Assembly (NCBI GenBank): GCA_013433145.1 | Contig: CM024189.1 | Coordinates: forward strand, 3,300,001-3,364,000 | DNA from: Ascaris suum | Taxonomy: Eukaryota > Nematoda > Chromadorea > Rhabditida > Ascarididae | Direction: 5' to 3' | Length of the DNA stretch: 64,000 nt | Part shown: positions 1-60,385 of the stretch, in pieces | Numbering within the stretch: position 1 is the stretch's first letter | Layout of the letters: every line of letters begins with the position of its first letter | Notes under the pieces: generated by a model | What the model was told of the DNA's origin: nothing | Seen by the model: only the letters and a program-made list of their open reading frames with translations | Databases searched by the model: none | Made by a program: the position numbers and the translations under genes

Positions 1-187
1 TCAAACAAGCGCTTCACGGATGTCTTCATAGACACCATGACTCAAACAGACTTACACCTGCATGTCTTTTTTTTGCGCTACCTTTTTTCGCATACAGTGG
101 ACATTTTTGAAATTCTGGCCACTTGCGATTCGCTCCTGAATGTTATTCAAATATCGTTTACATTGGCGTGACTGAATGATATTGCAG

Positions 188-21935
<21,748 letters not shown>

Positions 21936-23617
21936 TGTGACCAGTGTTCCGTCGTTGGCGAATTCGATGATTTTGCCAGTCCTTGTGATGAGAAACGGGT
22001 TGTTTGGCTCACTTTTGATCTATGTACAAATAATGTTGCCTTGAAAAACTCACTTGCACAACAAATGTGCCTCCATTTGTGTTGCCTAATGCTACTGTCT
22101 TGCCAGAACCTTTGACTTCAAAAAGGAACTTGAGATTATTTGTATAATTACTGTTTAAGGTTAAGTTTCGGCAGGTTGCTGATAGTAAAAACTGGGTGTT
22201 AAAGTGACTGACTGCGTAACACAAGAGTTCACATAAGTGACTCAGCAGAAGGGAAGCGTTTTATTCGACATTAACAAGTTGCTCGTTGCGTGAGTGAGAA
22301 ATTTTTTGGCACCCACGGTCAACGAACAATCCAGCGAAAAAGACTGGAATTTCAAAAACTTTCATCGTGAGACAAACTGTAATACTATGCAGAAATAGGG
22401 CCAGCAGGATGCACAAGACCCTCGTGACCCGACAGATGACCTGCTATATTCATAGTGGAAGCCCTCCGCCTTCGAGATTACAAAAAAATGCGCAATATCA
22501 TAGTTTACGATAAGCGGCTAACCGCTGGTTGAAGCATCGATGGAATCCCACCCAGAACCAACGTAATGGAATGGACAGTGCGTGGCTAGAATGTGGATAC
22601 TGGATATTGAAGAAATGAAGGCGGCCTTCCTGATTGCCGAAGCATAAACGAAGTAATGTTGAGTTACTCTATCGTTTACGTGACCATGCATGATGCTTAT
22701 TTCAGACCTCCTGTGAGTTTTGAATACCGCTAATAATATTCCTACATGGGAACGTACTGCAGTGAACTTTTTTTCACGTTGATCGACACTGTGTTGTCAC
22801 ATTATCACTTTCAATTTATCACGCTTTTTCACTCATGGTGCAAACCAAGGTGAACAGCTATACAGGAGAATGCATCTTTGTTTACATTTAAAATACGACA
22901 GGCAATCGGAGGAAGACAGTGTGAACGAGCACATTTACTACATACAATGGAAGAAACCCTATAGGCTCTCCTCAGTGGGTTTTTTTATTCTTCTTATCGC
23001 ACACTTTGGTGTGGAGGTGAAATAAGTGAAAGATGGACCCAAGCAGGGTTTTGCTATTATACACAAAGAAACACAAAAAAAAATCTTGCAGTGTACTTGC
23101 ACATAAGTAAATATGCGAAAGTCACCTCTGAATAAACTTGCGATAAAAATTGCGATAAAAGTGAAACTGAAAAAAACATGTAACTGTCGACGAAGTAGAA
23201 GGTCGGGATTAAACCTCGCGCTGATCATGACCATGAACAAGTTTTCATGGTGTCGATTGGATTACAGCTGATCGCCAAATCAAAAACAGGTTTAACCCAG
23301 ACCCCAACAGAAGCCGCCACACTGCACTGAGCGAAATGAACTGAAAATTAGTGCGTTTTGTGCTAATTGCCATGCCCTTGCCTATGTAGATCATCTCCTG
23401 CCATGACGAAGAAAACTTTAGACTGAAGTGGGAAAAAGGCAATGGAATCAAAAATTACCTGGAAGGAAAAACTGCTGACAATGTTTCGCACTTTACGGAT
23501 ATATCTTCAGAAGAGAGGGTACTCGTTGGCAGCAAGAGAAGGAAATAAAATTGAATTGCCTGAGGAATGCGAACAAGACATACACATTTTGGGATGAATG
23601 AATTTTAGAGACGAGGA
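21936..23617. other. Intergenic region between convergent genes A and B
   Basis: It holds the 3' UTRs of both genes and the small antisense candidate at its left end. A reverse-strand AATAAA (22984-22989) could serve gene B, but it lies about 630 bp past the stop. No AATAAA is obvious close after gene A's stop. Confidence 0.5.
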
Positions 23618-50042
<26,425 letters not shown>

Positions 50043-50120
50043 CGGGAAGTCGCCAGCCGCCAGCCGCGACACTTGCGTCTGCCACGAGCACACTGAACGA
50101 CGATTGCTTACTACTGCAAA
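50043..50120 (-). promoter_or_regulatory. Probable 5' UTR and trans-splice acceptor of gene B
   Basis: CTTTTTGCAG ends at 50114, 71 nt ahead of the ATG. Nematode mRNAs often receive a spliced leader at such a site. It could equally be the acceptor of a further upstream exon. Confidence 0.4.
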
Positions 50121-53100
50121 AAGCAATGCTAAATTCTTTTCTTTTTCTCACACATACGTACACAGATAAAATTGAAAACCTTCTAAAATGTTCATAAAAA
50201 CGTTAGCCGAAACAAAACGCACAATAAAAGAAAATCACAGAGCGCAAAATCATAAGTTTGAGGAATCTGGATTTAATATCAAATTTGCACTACAGCCCTT
50301 CAACTCACACCATATCTCTGATCTGATGGTCATGTGCACATGAACTCGACCGCAAGTGATAAAGAATGAAAATGAACCGCATGCGATAGTGCACATCAGC
50401 GTCAGCTCAAAAAGCGATCTGTCAAGAGCCTCACGCTAGTCTCAGGCAATGCAACAAAGCGCAGCAACGCGACGTCATCACCGAGAAGAGTGCATCAACG
50501 CAGAACGCAACACTTGAGAGAAAAGAATTGCACTGTCAGAAGAAAAAAGAAAAAACAAACTTCATCGCACATGCAAAATAATAGGGGAATTGACTTTGTG
50601 TGATACTTTGCTACTTCATATCGGCTGAAATATTTCAAAAAATTCGCTCAATGCATCACAAAAATTTGGCAGTTAAGTAGCCAGTTAGGTGAAAATCACG
50701 CAATTGGTTGCTTGCTCGAGGCAGCATACCTGAGAGTTGAAACTTCAAACAAAATGGATAAAAAAGTGAATGCGAGAAAAGTGAACGAAGACGCTTTTTT
50801 GTCTTAAGCAAACTGATTCGTTACTATACTAATATAAAGTATCGACTTCAACTCGAAAGAATGTGTGGTCTGATTCTGCGGGCAGTTTGCCTTAAAAAAC
50901 GAACCCCTTGAAGAAAAACAATATTAGTAAAGGTAAGACGTACCTCCATTATATTTTCAAATGGAAGAAGGAAGATTTTTGAAAAGAAAACAACTAGTAA
51001 AACTTGAAAGCCGAAAGTGAATCCATAATGATGCAGAGAGTGGAGGGGGGGGGACGGGAAAATGGGACATGAGGTCCAGATATATGTAACTCCCACCTTC
51101 GTACATAAGCGGTGCAAATTATTTTCACTTTGCGGCATTTTTCTCTAACCAGTGCTTAAGTGCTTTGTGCAAAAAATTGATGCAAACAATTTTCTATAGA
51201 GAAACTGTAAACATTTCAAGACAATTGCATGGGCCTCGTCGCCGTTTTACGTTTCCACAAAAAAAAACTCACTCCTCTTATTTGACTGTAAATTTCCAGG
51301 TGACAACAGTTTTATCGACGAGGCGACATGCTATAGCACAGCTTGATACTTTAGCAGATAGCATGTGACAAAACTTGGAGACTCCGAACTGGCTATCAAA
51401 ACTTCTACATTTTATTGATACCGAACAACATTCTATTGATACAGAATCCTATATATATGGAATTTTTTTCCACGGGAGGAAGGATCAGTTCTTAAAGCAG
51501 TCATAGGTTGAGAATGAAATGTGGTTCACAATAAATGGTAGATTTGAGTATTCAATGTGCACTCGATCGAAAAATTCAAATCACGTTCGAAAACGCAAGG
51601 CAAACGAATTGTGCACGGTGACTGAGTGTGAGCAAAATTTCGAAACCAGCTGAATGCATAACAGTGGTCGAAGGAGGTGTAAGCCTACGCATACCACAAC
51701 GTTGGATGCACCACACAGCTTTTCAATCCAGGCCGGTTCAAATTTTCTGGAAGGACAAGCCCAGCGACATTTGCAACCCCTCTCCTAGATTTCCGTCGGC
51801 GGCCGCACTTGTGTGTCATGAGGGCTAAATTCTGCGTGTGACAAGAGAATATTACAACGGCAGAAAACCCTTTTTTGGTAAGAACGAGTTTTGCCACTGG
51901 AACGTTTTCTTTGAAACGTTTATGTTGGAGAGACGGAACCACTCCTCTTTCCTGCACTACTTGTATAGTCTCACCTACAAGATATTAAAATAAATCGAAA
52001 GCATTTAAAGACATTTATTAAACAGCGGCGAATTCACGAGGTGCAAGCAGAAAATAACCGCTCGGTGGAAGGCCAGATCACAGATTATCAAGCTACGACT
52101 ACGCGAAAAAAAATTCACAGATTCGAAGCAGATATAATCAGATGCGAAAGGATGTTTCAGACATAAATGAAACGATAGAAAGGATTGCCTAGCTGATTCA
52201 ATTTCAAAATCTTGCGTAGTAATTGATAAAAATGAGTGGATGAGCAATGTGCACGAGAAGAAAATTGAAAAATCCTCTCAATAGAAATAGTATTCGATAT
52301 TGCAGCATAAAATCATATTGAATGATTAATTGAGTCCGTTTTCGAGTGATTTAAAATTGGAAATGCATCAGCGGATAGTTGAATTCAAATATAACAGATT
52401 AGAGGAAATAGTTTGCAAGTAGTATTAAGTAGAATGATTTTGAACTTGCTCGACTAGCTCCTCACAATATTTCAAGTCAATGCAACATTTCTGACAAGGA
52501 TATTCTAATATCAGACGGAAATAAACAAGAAAAACTTCTTGGTAGTGTTGCTGAAAGCAGTTATGATGAATGACTTTCAAAAACAATCAGCGATCTTCAA
52601 TGACTATTGCCACATTCTAGCAATGAAATCTCTAATGCAAAGATTCATCAATAACGACATCTAAATCCCGCTCGGCAGTTGCAACATTTATTGGATGACT
52701 CGATAGACGAACAAAACACTGAAAATTAACACATATATTTAATTAACAATATCGCATCAATGTCAATCTGTTGTCTCCCCTCAGACTAGTCAATCAAAAT
52801 TTGAAGTGCCGAAAAGGCCATCCACAGTACGGCGATTTTTGTAACTTCTGAAATCATCTGAAATCAATTTGACACTGACGCATAACAGGAGAAGAGATGG
52901 TCGAAGAACACCTCCCAAAGTATATCCCACTACCCATTTCACGTGGTCTGCGCATACCTTTCATCTTAACCAGGAATGAACTGCTTAGGCTGAAAGGCTT
53001 TCCTCAAATCCTGGAGCAGTCCACTCAATTCACTGCACTCCATCCCCTCCCTCCTTTGTCAGGAGATATGAATTCATGTGAAGCAGATGGCGTCCAAAGC

Positions 53101-55331
53101 TTTGTACCAAAAATCAACTAAAATAAACGTGCTCATTCGAAGCTTTTACGTAACCGCTGAATATGAAATCAATTGTGGCGATAAGCAATTTCCCTTTATA
53201 AAACAAAACTATTTTGAGGAAAATAGATAATAACGGGAAAATGCAAATGAAGAGAATCTTCGCCATTAATTCCAAGTATTTTCCCAATTGAAGACATAGC
53301 AATAATTTGCCCGTACAAGGAAACAACTGTGGATGGAGCATTTTTTTTCCGAAAGCGAGGACATAACAGCAATTTCCCAAATTAAGAGAACCGCAAAAGA
53401 TTCAAGAAAACGCTTGAAAAGAATGAATAAATGATATGAGGAGCCTTACCTGTATCTTCCAAGAAAAAGTGGGAACACTTTCCGGACAGAAAGAAATTGC
53501 ACCATTCGATAAGCAAAGGGCTTTACTCTGCGTTACGGAGTTCAAATCGATGGATGTCATTAAGCGCGATACTGACATATGATGGAAAAGCTGACAGAGT
53601 GTTATTATTTTTAAAAGCACTCTTAAAATAGCCAGCAAATGCCTCAGGTTTTTTCTCCTATGCATTTCAGTTTATCATGCTTTCAGAGTTGCCAGAAACA
53701 CAGCCGACACTTCGTCTGATTTCCAAATTCCTTTAACGTATATACTAAATGACTTAAGCACGCCTCTCTGAATAAATTATACGTCTTCTTTTCGTAATTT
53801 TCTGCACAATTTCCGCAAAGCTACACAAGATTAATGCCAATATTGCGTGCATGTTAAGAATCAGCTGGCTGAAAAGGAATGAAAGCATAACTGGCAGTTT
53901 CTATTTGCAAAACTCTTTAACTACGATCGCTGCTTGCAACCGCATAGATGAATCATCATCGAGAAGAACTAGTGAATTGAATTAAAGTATGGAATTCTGG
54001 CTATAGGGAGAAAGGAAAGGTCATGTACAAATCGCTTGCACGAAATGAACCCATGGCATTAAGGCGGCGAATTCTTTATCAATGAACAAAGTTTTTTTAG
54101 ACTGCTCTCGGAAAAAAAATCATTGAAATGATTGTTCGAGTGCAAATGTACGAGAACCAAGGTTGAAGTAGCACTAAAACTGCCTACCATCATCAGCGAC
54201 AACTCAGCAACATTCCAGTCGGAGTCAACATTAAAATATTTGATGGAGCATTCCGCGTTGCATTTCGACGAGCGAGAGACTACAACGATAGGGCATAATG
54301 CTACTAAATCAACGAATAAAATCTCAGAACCGATCGCTTTTTCTCATCAAATTTGCTGATTCCTTCAACACTGCACATGTAACGTTATATGCTTAAAATA
54401 TGTTTTGTCTACGTTTCCCGTCCGTCTAACAACGTCGCTTTCGCTTATGTCATATCCGAATGAGATTTTGCAGATGAAAGCCACATAGTGATCCGACCAC
54501 CCAACCGCTTCAATGTCGCTAGATCATTTCATTAAAAAAAGAAATGATGCCGGGGACTAAACACATAAGGAGTTGAGAAGGTTGGAGAAAAGTGGTCAAC
54601 TGAAAATCCTAGCAAACGAAGTCGATAAATGTCATAAGATTGGTTTGAAAGATTTTTGGCGCCGTTCTGTCTCACTCATCAAAGCTTCTGTAGTCGAGGC
54701 AACTTACAAATGAGATAACAGACAAGCGATTAGCAGGGAAATGAAGATATGATTGGTTGTAAGCCTAAACAAGGATGAGAAATCCCTGAACCTCTGTCCC
54801 CATTTTTGGCATTACAATCTTTTTCTTGAAGCAGGCAAATTTGATTCTTCGTGCATAATTCTGGACTCACATTTCCAAGCAGAGACATGAAAGTGCCTAT
54901 GTTGCGGTGGCGATAGCGCTTCAACCAACACCTTCGTGTAGCCCACCCAACATCTAACATTTTGTGCCATCCATTAATCTAGCAGCAGTTATTTTCGCAC
55001 CTCTTAATTTTCTGATTGTGCATAGAAGGCATCGAAAGACTGTTCAGTTTCGAGTAAGCTACATCATCCTGTCTTTCTTATTTATAGCTTCTTGCTTGCC
55101 TCTACTACGGAAAAACTCTCTTCATACACGCGGAAACAGTTGTAAATATTTACCAAGTCGAAAGTGGCAACTTTATTGTCTAGCTTTCCGATCGCTACCC
55201 TTCCCTCATCTTCCGGGCATTTAAAATTTTCGAGCTTCAATTAGAGAATATGAATTGTTCGATCTTCGAGGGAAAAGCAGCCTTCCGTCAAATGTTTCGA
55301 ATTCTTGAGGATATGTACGCTGCTATTGCAG
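50121..55331. other. Region without an established gene
   Basis: Mostly AT-rich sequence upstream of gene B. One coding-like fragment at 51300 is listed separately. No tRNA, rRNA or recognisable transposon protein is seen. Confidence 0.5.
51300..51368 (+). CDS. Possible terminal exon of an unknown gene
   Basis: TTTCCAG is followed by an open frame VTTVLSTRRHAIAQLDTLAD ending in SM and a stop. Residue use is plausible, but no partner exon or family is found, so chance is likely. Confidence 0.15.
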   Translation: MTTVLSTRRHAIAQLDTLADSM

Positions 55332-55403
55332 GGCCGCATCGATGCAGCCGCGTTCCGCGGATTTGTACCAACGGGAGCAGGTGGAATGTTTCAGCTGTCA
55401 AAC
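55332..55403 (+). CDS. Possible orphan exon, unknown gene
   Basis: TATTGCAG is followed by 24 codons, GRIDAAAFRGFVPTGAGGMF plus QLSN, then GTCACT. The composition is protein-like and ends in phase 0, as the fragment at 59339 needs. No family is recognised, and no exon between the two was found. Confidence 0.3.
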
Positions 55404-58400
55404 GTCACTGATATGGGCCGAATGAATTAAACCCCTCTAACTGAACTTCGGATGTTTCGGAAAAGGACGGTTTTTAAATATTGGGCGGCGGTCCGTAATG
55501 TTTCATAGCAAGAAAAGGACGGTTGAACTGTCCAATAGGAAAGCTTGCATGGAGAACTGAAATGTATGACCTCATGGAGAATATTCACTGAGTGATTTCA
55601 AACTGCAAGTGCGATGGCTGTCAAGTTTTACAGGATGGAACACGTGGAATGTTGGATTTTGAAAACCATTCATAACTTCATAAACCGATGTGGAAGCACA
55701 TGGTGATGACCCTAGAGGACAATGGAGAGGCCAGCTATATCTACAGGAGGAAGAGTGAGGATTGGCCACTTATCCACCTCTTCGTAATACCCACACTTCT
55801 GGCTACTGTGTGACAAGCTTCGACAAATAACTCATCAGTAACTGTTCTCTTACTTAACTCAATGCCACATTTATTTGCTCAGTCGGTAATTCACAAGTCA
55901 TTTTCATAAGAAACACTCACCTTCTCCCATATAGAACTAATGCTTATAAGTTCCGTTGTGTCTATAAAACATTTCTGTCAGCCAGAATTGTAAAGCATAT
56001 ATACAGGTAGATGCCAAACTAGTAGCATATAAAAAGTATTTCAGCATAGATTCCATATATTTTAAGTTTCACTCTCCGGAAAAGACTGGAACACTAAGCG
56101 TATCACGTTTTATAGAGGAATGACTGGAATATTCGGTATACATCGCCATTTGATGACCATACAAAGTTGCGGAGAAGCTGTGTTGTACACTGGTGATATG
56201 CGATCACGCTTGTAAAGAGAACGTCACAAAATCAGCAACAAAACATAAAAATGCTGCTTATGACTGAAGTTTTATCAAATCTGCGTATTTAAGCAAGATC
56301 ATTAACGAGTTGGTTGTCTATTGATGGATAGTTGGTTGATACGGAAAATGTAGTCGTGGATGCGCGAAGAACCTGGTCGAAGATTGAGGTGGCAAAATGG
56401 TGCGAAAATTGCCCTCCTCGAAAATTTTCGCTAACCGGATGAAGATAAATGGATTCGCTCTTCAGTACAGCCATAAATTCTCATTATTAATGAAAACACG
56501 CTTTTTAACTGTACTTATCCTCACATCCATCGGAAAAAATTTTGTGAGAGTGAAACCGCACGTGGATGTGAAGCATCGCAATGAACATTTCACACAATCT
56601 CTTCGTTTACGCATTAGAAAATTGCAATGTTCTTTTAATTAACGTTGGTGCTTTCTGTTGTAGCAAAGTACGTTAATCTGAAAAAGCAAAAAGTTATAAG
56701 TGACGCCCTAAAGGCTTAACAGTATGTTCCTTAGGCTTATTTTTCTAAATCATGTACGACTCTCGCTTCAAGATTAGCGACACAACAGTCTCGCAAGCAA
56801 TCTTTCTTTGCTCCAATCCACATTGCAACCTATGTAGAAACGCATTTGAAATAGGTTTTCAAAGCTTTTTATCTCTGCGAAAGCTCGCATAAAAGAAAAT
56901 AGGATAAATATAACTGCAAAAAGGAGCCACAAAATAATAGAAGATGTAAGCAGACGACATTATTAGCATGCATTTAGCAAATGTCATAGCCGAATTAAAG
57001 ACTATCGATTCCCAAAAGAACGCAAGCACGCCCGCAGATTTGTCTCGCATATAAAGTGGCCGCTTCGGTTGTCCTTTATAAAGCAATAAACCACCCAAGC
57101 TCGAAGCAGCTGCACCTGGGGCATTATAAACGCATATTTCATAGCAATAACATCGCTTTACATTGAAGCCATTTTGCCCATGAGATATTATAAACGAAAA
57201 TTACCACCGATGGTTGTGGAAATTTTTCAGAAGCATTGATTTTCAACACGGCGCGGATGTAATAGGAAAACCGCGGCTTGCAAACAACACTGACAGACGC
57301 AAAGATGTAACGCGTGCAAGAATGTGCGTCTTCATTTTTTTGTAGATAAATTCGGTTTGCATTGATCAAATCGCTCATTACATGGTTTCCTAGCTGTCAA
57401 CTGCTAAGAAAATTCAAAAATCACTTTCGCTGAGGATAGCAGTGAATGGAAGAAAATGACAAAATGAGGCTACCTGCGGGGATGTATGAGGTTGGTCTCA
57501 TTCCACCATTTGCACCCTTTTCACTTGCAAACGAAACGGCTATCACAAATGTCGTAACACTGTACGGCGTCGCTAAACGAAACAATTGCAACGCTGACGC
57601 TACCTAAATCCATTACACAAAGCTACAACAATCACAAATAATGTTTATGGAATTTGCAAGCAGTGTACAAAATGCTTCGTACCTAGTCTCTTTCCTCCTT
57701 CCTGTCACTCGGTTTAAGGAGAAGGCAATTTCAATATAAAGAAGTGCCCATCATTTATCATATCTCTCCTTACCCGCATAGCTGAAGCCCCTTCCTATTT
57801 TTTCCTACGGTTTAATTATGTTCGAGCATTTCGGCGCATGACACAGACGGCATGTGTTATATTACCATTATGATTTGATGGCATATATGACGTCTTGCAG
57901 CCCCTTTGAGATGTGTTAGAAGTAAAGATGTATCGCAGTTTGCATAAGTTTTGCAAGCAAGGTCGCACTCAGTCTGCTGCGCTAAGCCTTGATTTCCTCG
58001 TTTTTGGGGACTGATAATTGGACGACCACCGTCATCTTTATCAAAAACAGCGATACACATAGAATTCCGTGTTTCCCTCTCCCATCCCTCGCATATGGAA
58101 GCCCTTTTCAACAACTGAGCCGCTCAGTGTATGAATGTAATTGATGCCCATGTGGCAGTGGCAGTTTCTGTGAAAATGAACGATATATAAAGCCTTAGTA
58201 AACATCCGAACGTTCGCAAAAACACAAGAATCCCAGTCGTTAACATTAATAGACGTCACTGTGAGTAGCGTGGTATATATTCATCATTCTCGCCCTCCTC
58301 CTCGAAAAATGGATTTTCGCCTTCGTTTTTTCCACTGTTGTGCAGCTACAAGTTCTCTTTGACAGCAGAAACTGAACTGAATCCGTTCCTTAAAGCAATA

Positions 58401-58815
58401 CGTATGCTGTCGTTATACTTTACGCAATGGTTAGAAAGTAGATATCACTTCTCATGAAAAGATGTAGTTTCCCAGAGAAGAAGAAAGAAGACGAAAATGG
58501 ACAACATAATAGGCTACCCCTCCCCTCACTCTCCCTCCTGCAAAAAAGTGCAGAAAGATACCATCAGAGACGCAGAAAAAACGCCATTAGAGAAATGGTA
58601 CGAACTGTAATATACTGATAAAGTGCAAATAATAGCACATCATCATGTTGACATTTATATGGAGCAATTATTCGCTTCGAGATACTTAAATACTGAGAGT
58701 TAAGAAATAACGCTCGAAGAAATTGTTGAGTGTGATCTCAAATTTTAAAAGAATCTTTGTTAGAGTCAGCGCAACACCGCTCTACTTCTTTATGTTTGTG
58801 TGAAATTTCTACCTA

Positions 58816-58968
58816 CTACACTTTTGTGATCCTGATCTCGATGTTATTTCTGACTGTTTCATCTTGTTTGTACTCGTACGATGAAATCAGCGAAGGAGCT
58901 TTGGTTTTTGCGATTTCCTCCCCGTGTCTATCGCCGTTCTCGACGATAATTTCGTTTCTTAAAACCAT
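58816..58968 (-). CDS. Possible small ORF (50 aa), unknown function
   Basis: ATG at 58968, stop at 58818-58816. Charged, protein-like sequence: MVLRNEIIVENGDRHGEEIA ... NNIEIRITKV. No signal peptide, helix or known family. An open frame on the opposite strand covers it, but its sequence looks less like protein. Confidence 0.25.
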   Translation of the reverse strand: MVLRNEIIVENGDRHGEEIAKTKAPSLISSYEYKQDETVRNNIEIRITKV

Positions 58969-59338
58969 TTTGACGCCATATTTGATGTATCAATTTTTGC
59001 ATAAATAATATAGGATTCTTTACTGTGTGTGAAAGTTGCCTAATACTTCAACTGGCCCATTTTCAAATCATCACAAATAAATCTTTCTGCGGAATTATTC
59101 GAGTCTAGCGACGTGATAATGGCCCAGTGTTATTATAAACACTTCGACAAAAACACCATAGAAATCCACACACGACTAATCGACTAAAACATTATTGGCT
59201 ATAGGAGATATCTCGTTAGCAATATTCTAGGCGAACGACATCAGCATAATTCAAACGACCGCTTACAAGCACGTTACCAAACGTCGCTGCAGACGTTACT
59301 GGCACGTCCAATGATATACCAATCTCATCTTTGTTCAG

Positions 59339-59446
59339 GTTGCCGCAGCAATATTCTTAGAGCGGAAACTAAAAGTGGCTCAAGACGGCGGTGCGCTAAA
59401 TCCAGTTGAAATACCAGAACAACTTCGTCAGTTACCTCGTCTTTAG
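59339..59446 (+). CDS. Possible terminal exon of an unknown + strand gene
   Basis: TTTGTTCAG is followed by 35 codons and a stop: VAAAIFLERKLKVAQDGGAL then NPVEIPEQLRQLPRL. The hydrophobic helix followed by 'IPEQL' loosely recalls the end of EH domains, but this is weak. It may pair with the fragment at 55332 (both phase 0). Confidence 0.35.
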   Translation, partial: VAAAIFLERKLKVAQDGGALNPVEIPEQLRQLPRL

Positions 59447-59866
59447 TTCATGAAAACCTCTAAATGAACTTCGGCCCTTGAAAATGTAGCATTTGGAAGT
59501 ACACACTTCAAATTTAAAAATTATAAATGCGAAAGGTTCGAAGGTTCGATGTTTGGAGGTGAGGAAAACTCCTGTACCTGATATCGACAGAATGTTTCTG
59601 CCAACAGTTAACTAGATAAAGCAGATGGTGTGAAAAGCCGTGAAAGAAAATGCCTTAAAGCACAAAACGTTAGCAGCAGCACGCTGTATGCAACCAATAA
59701 TATCCGAAATGCTCAACAAATGTAGTGGTCATAAGTTAGCGGAAGTAAATGCATATGTTTCACCAGCAGAGGATCTCGACCGATGGCAGTAAAAAGTATT
59801 CCGAGTCAAACATAGCATCACCATCCGGCACAACATGTAAACGGATGAGGAGGGCAAATTATATCT

Positions 59867-60385
59867 TTGGAAGCGTTGATGGCGAATAAAAGACGCATAC
59901 CAACTTGCGACACGGAAGCGAAGAAGCATCACACTAAGAGACTCAACGCAGTGGTGCCGACGCCGCCCACCGACCAATCTCAATCTCTATTTTGTCAGCT
60001 TCAAGTACTACGTAATCAAAAAGAACCACCCTCGCGGAAACAATTTTTCACGCAAAAAAATGTATTGCTTGTGCCATACCTTCATACGCTTCGGCGTCCA
60101 ATAAAATGTCGCTTCGTTGCGCTTATATGTGTACACGAGCTTTTATTTATTAGCGCCAACGCATGCCCAAGCACTACAGCGTATGCTCTGTTCCACACTC
60201 ATGGCAATTTGCTCGGTGTTGCATTCAAATCAGCGCTTTCCCCAAAAGATATCCAAAGCAAACGTCCCAATGCGAGTTTGTTTCCTGCGAGGGCATACGA
60301 GAAGAAACGTTCTATTCATCAATGGATTAAGTCAAAGTTCTCTCCTCCGCAGACTTTAGTGCAAGCAGTGATTCCACAGTACTAA
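59867..60385 (+). other. Long open frame (172 codons) without domains
   Basis: One of the longest unspliced open frames in the window, polar and basic (MANKRRIPTCDTEAKKHHTK early on). No signal peptide, motif or repeat is recognised. Probably chance, but recorded because of its length. Confidence 0.15.
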
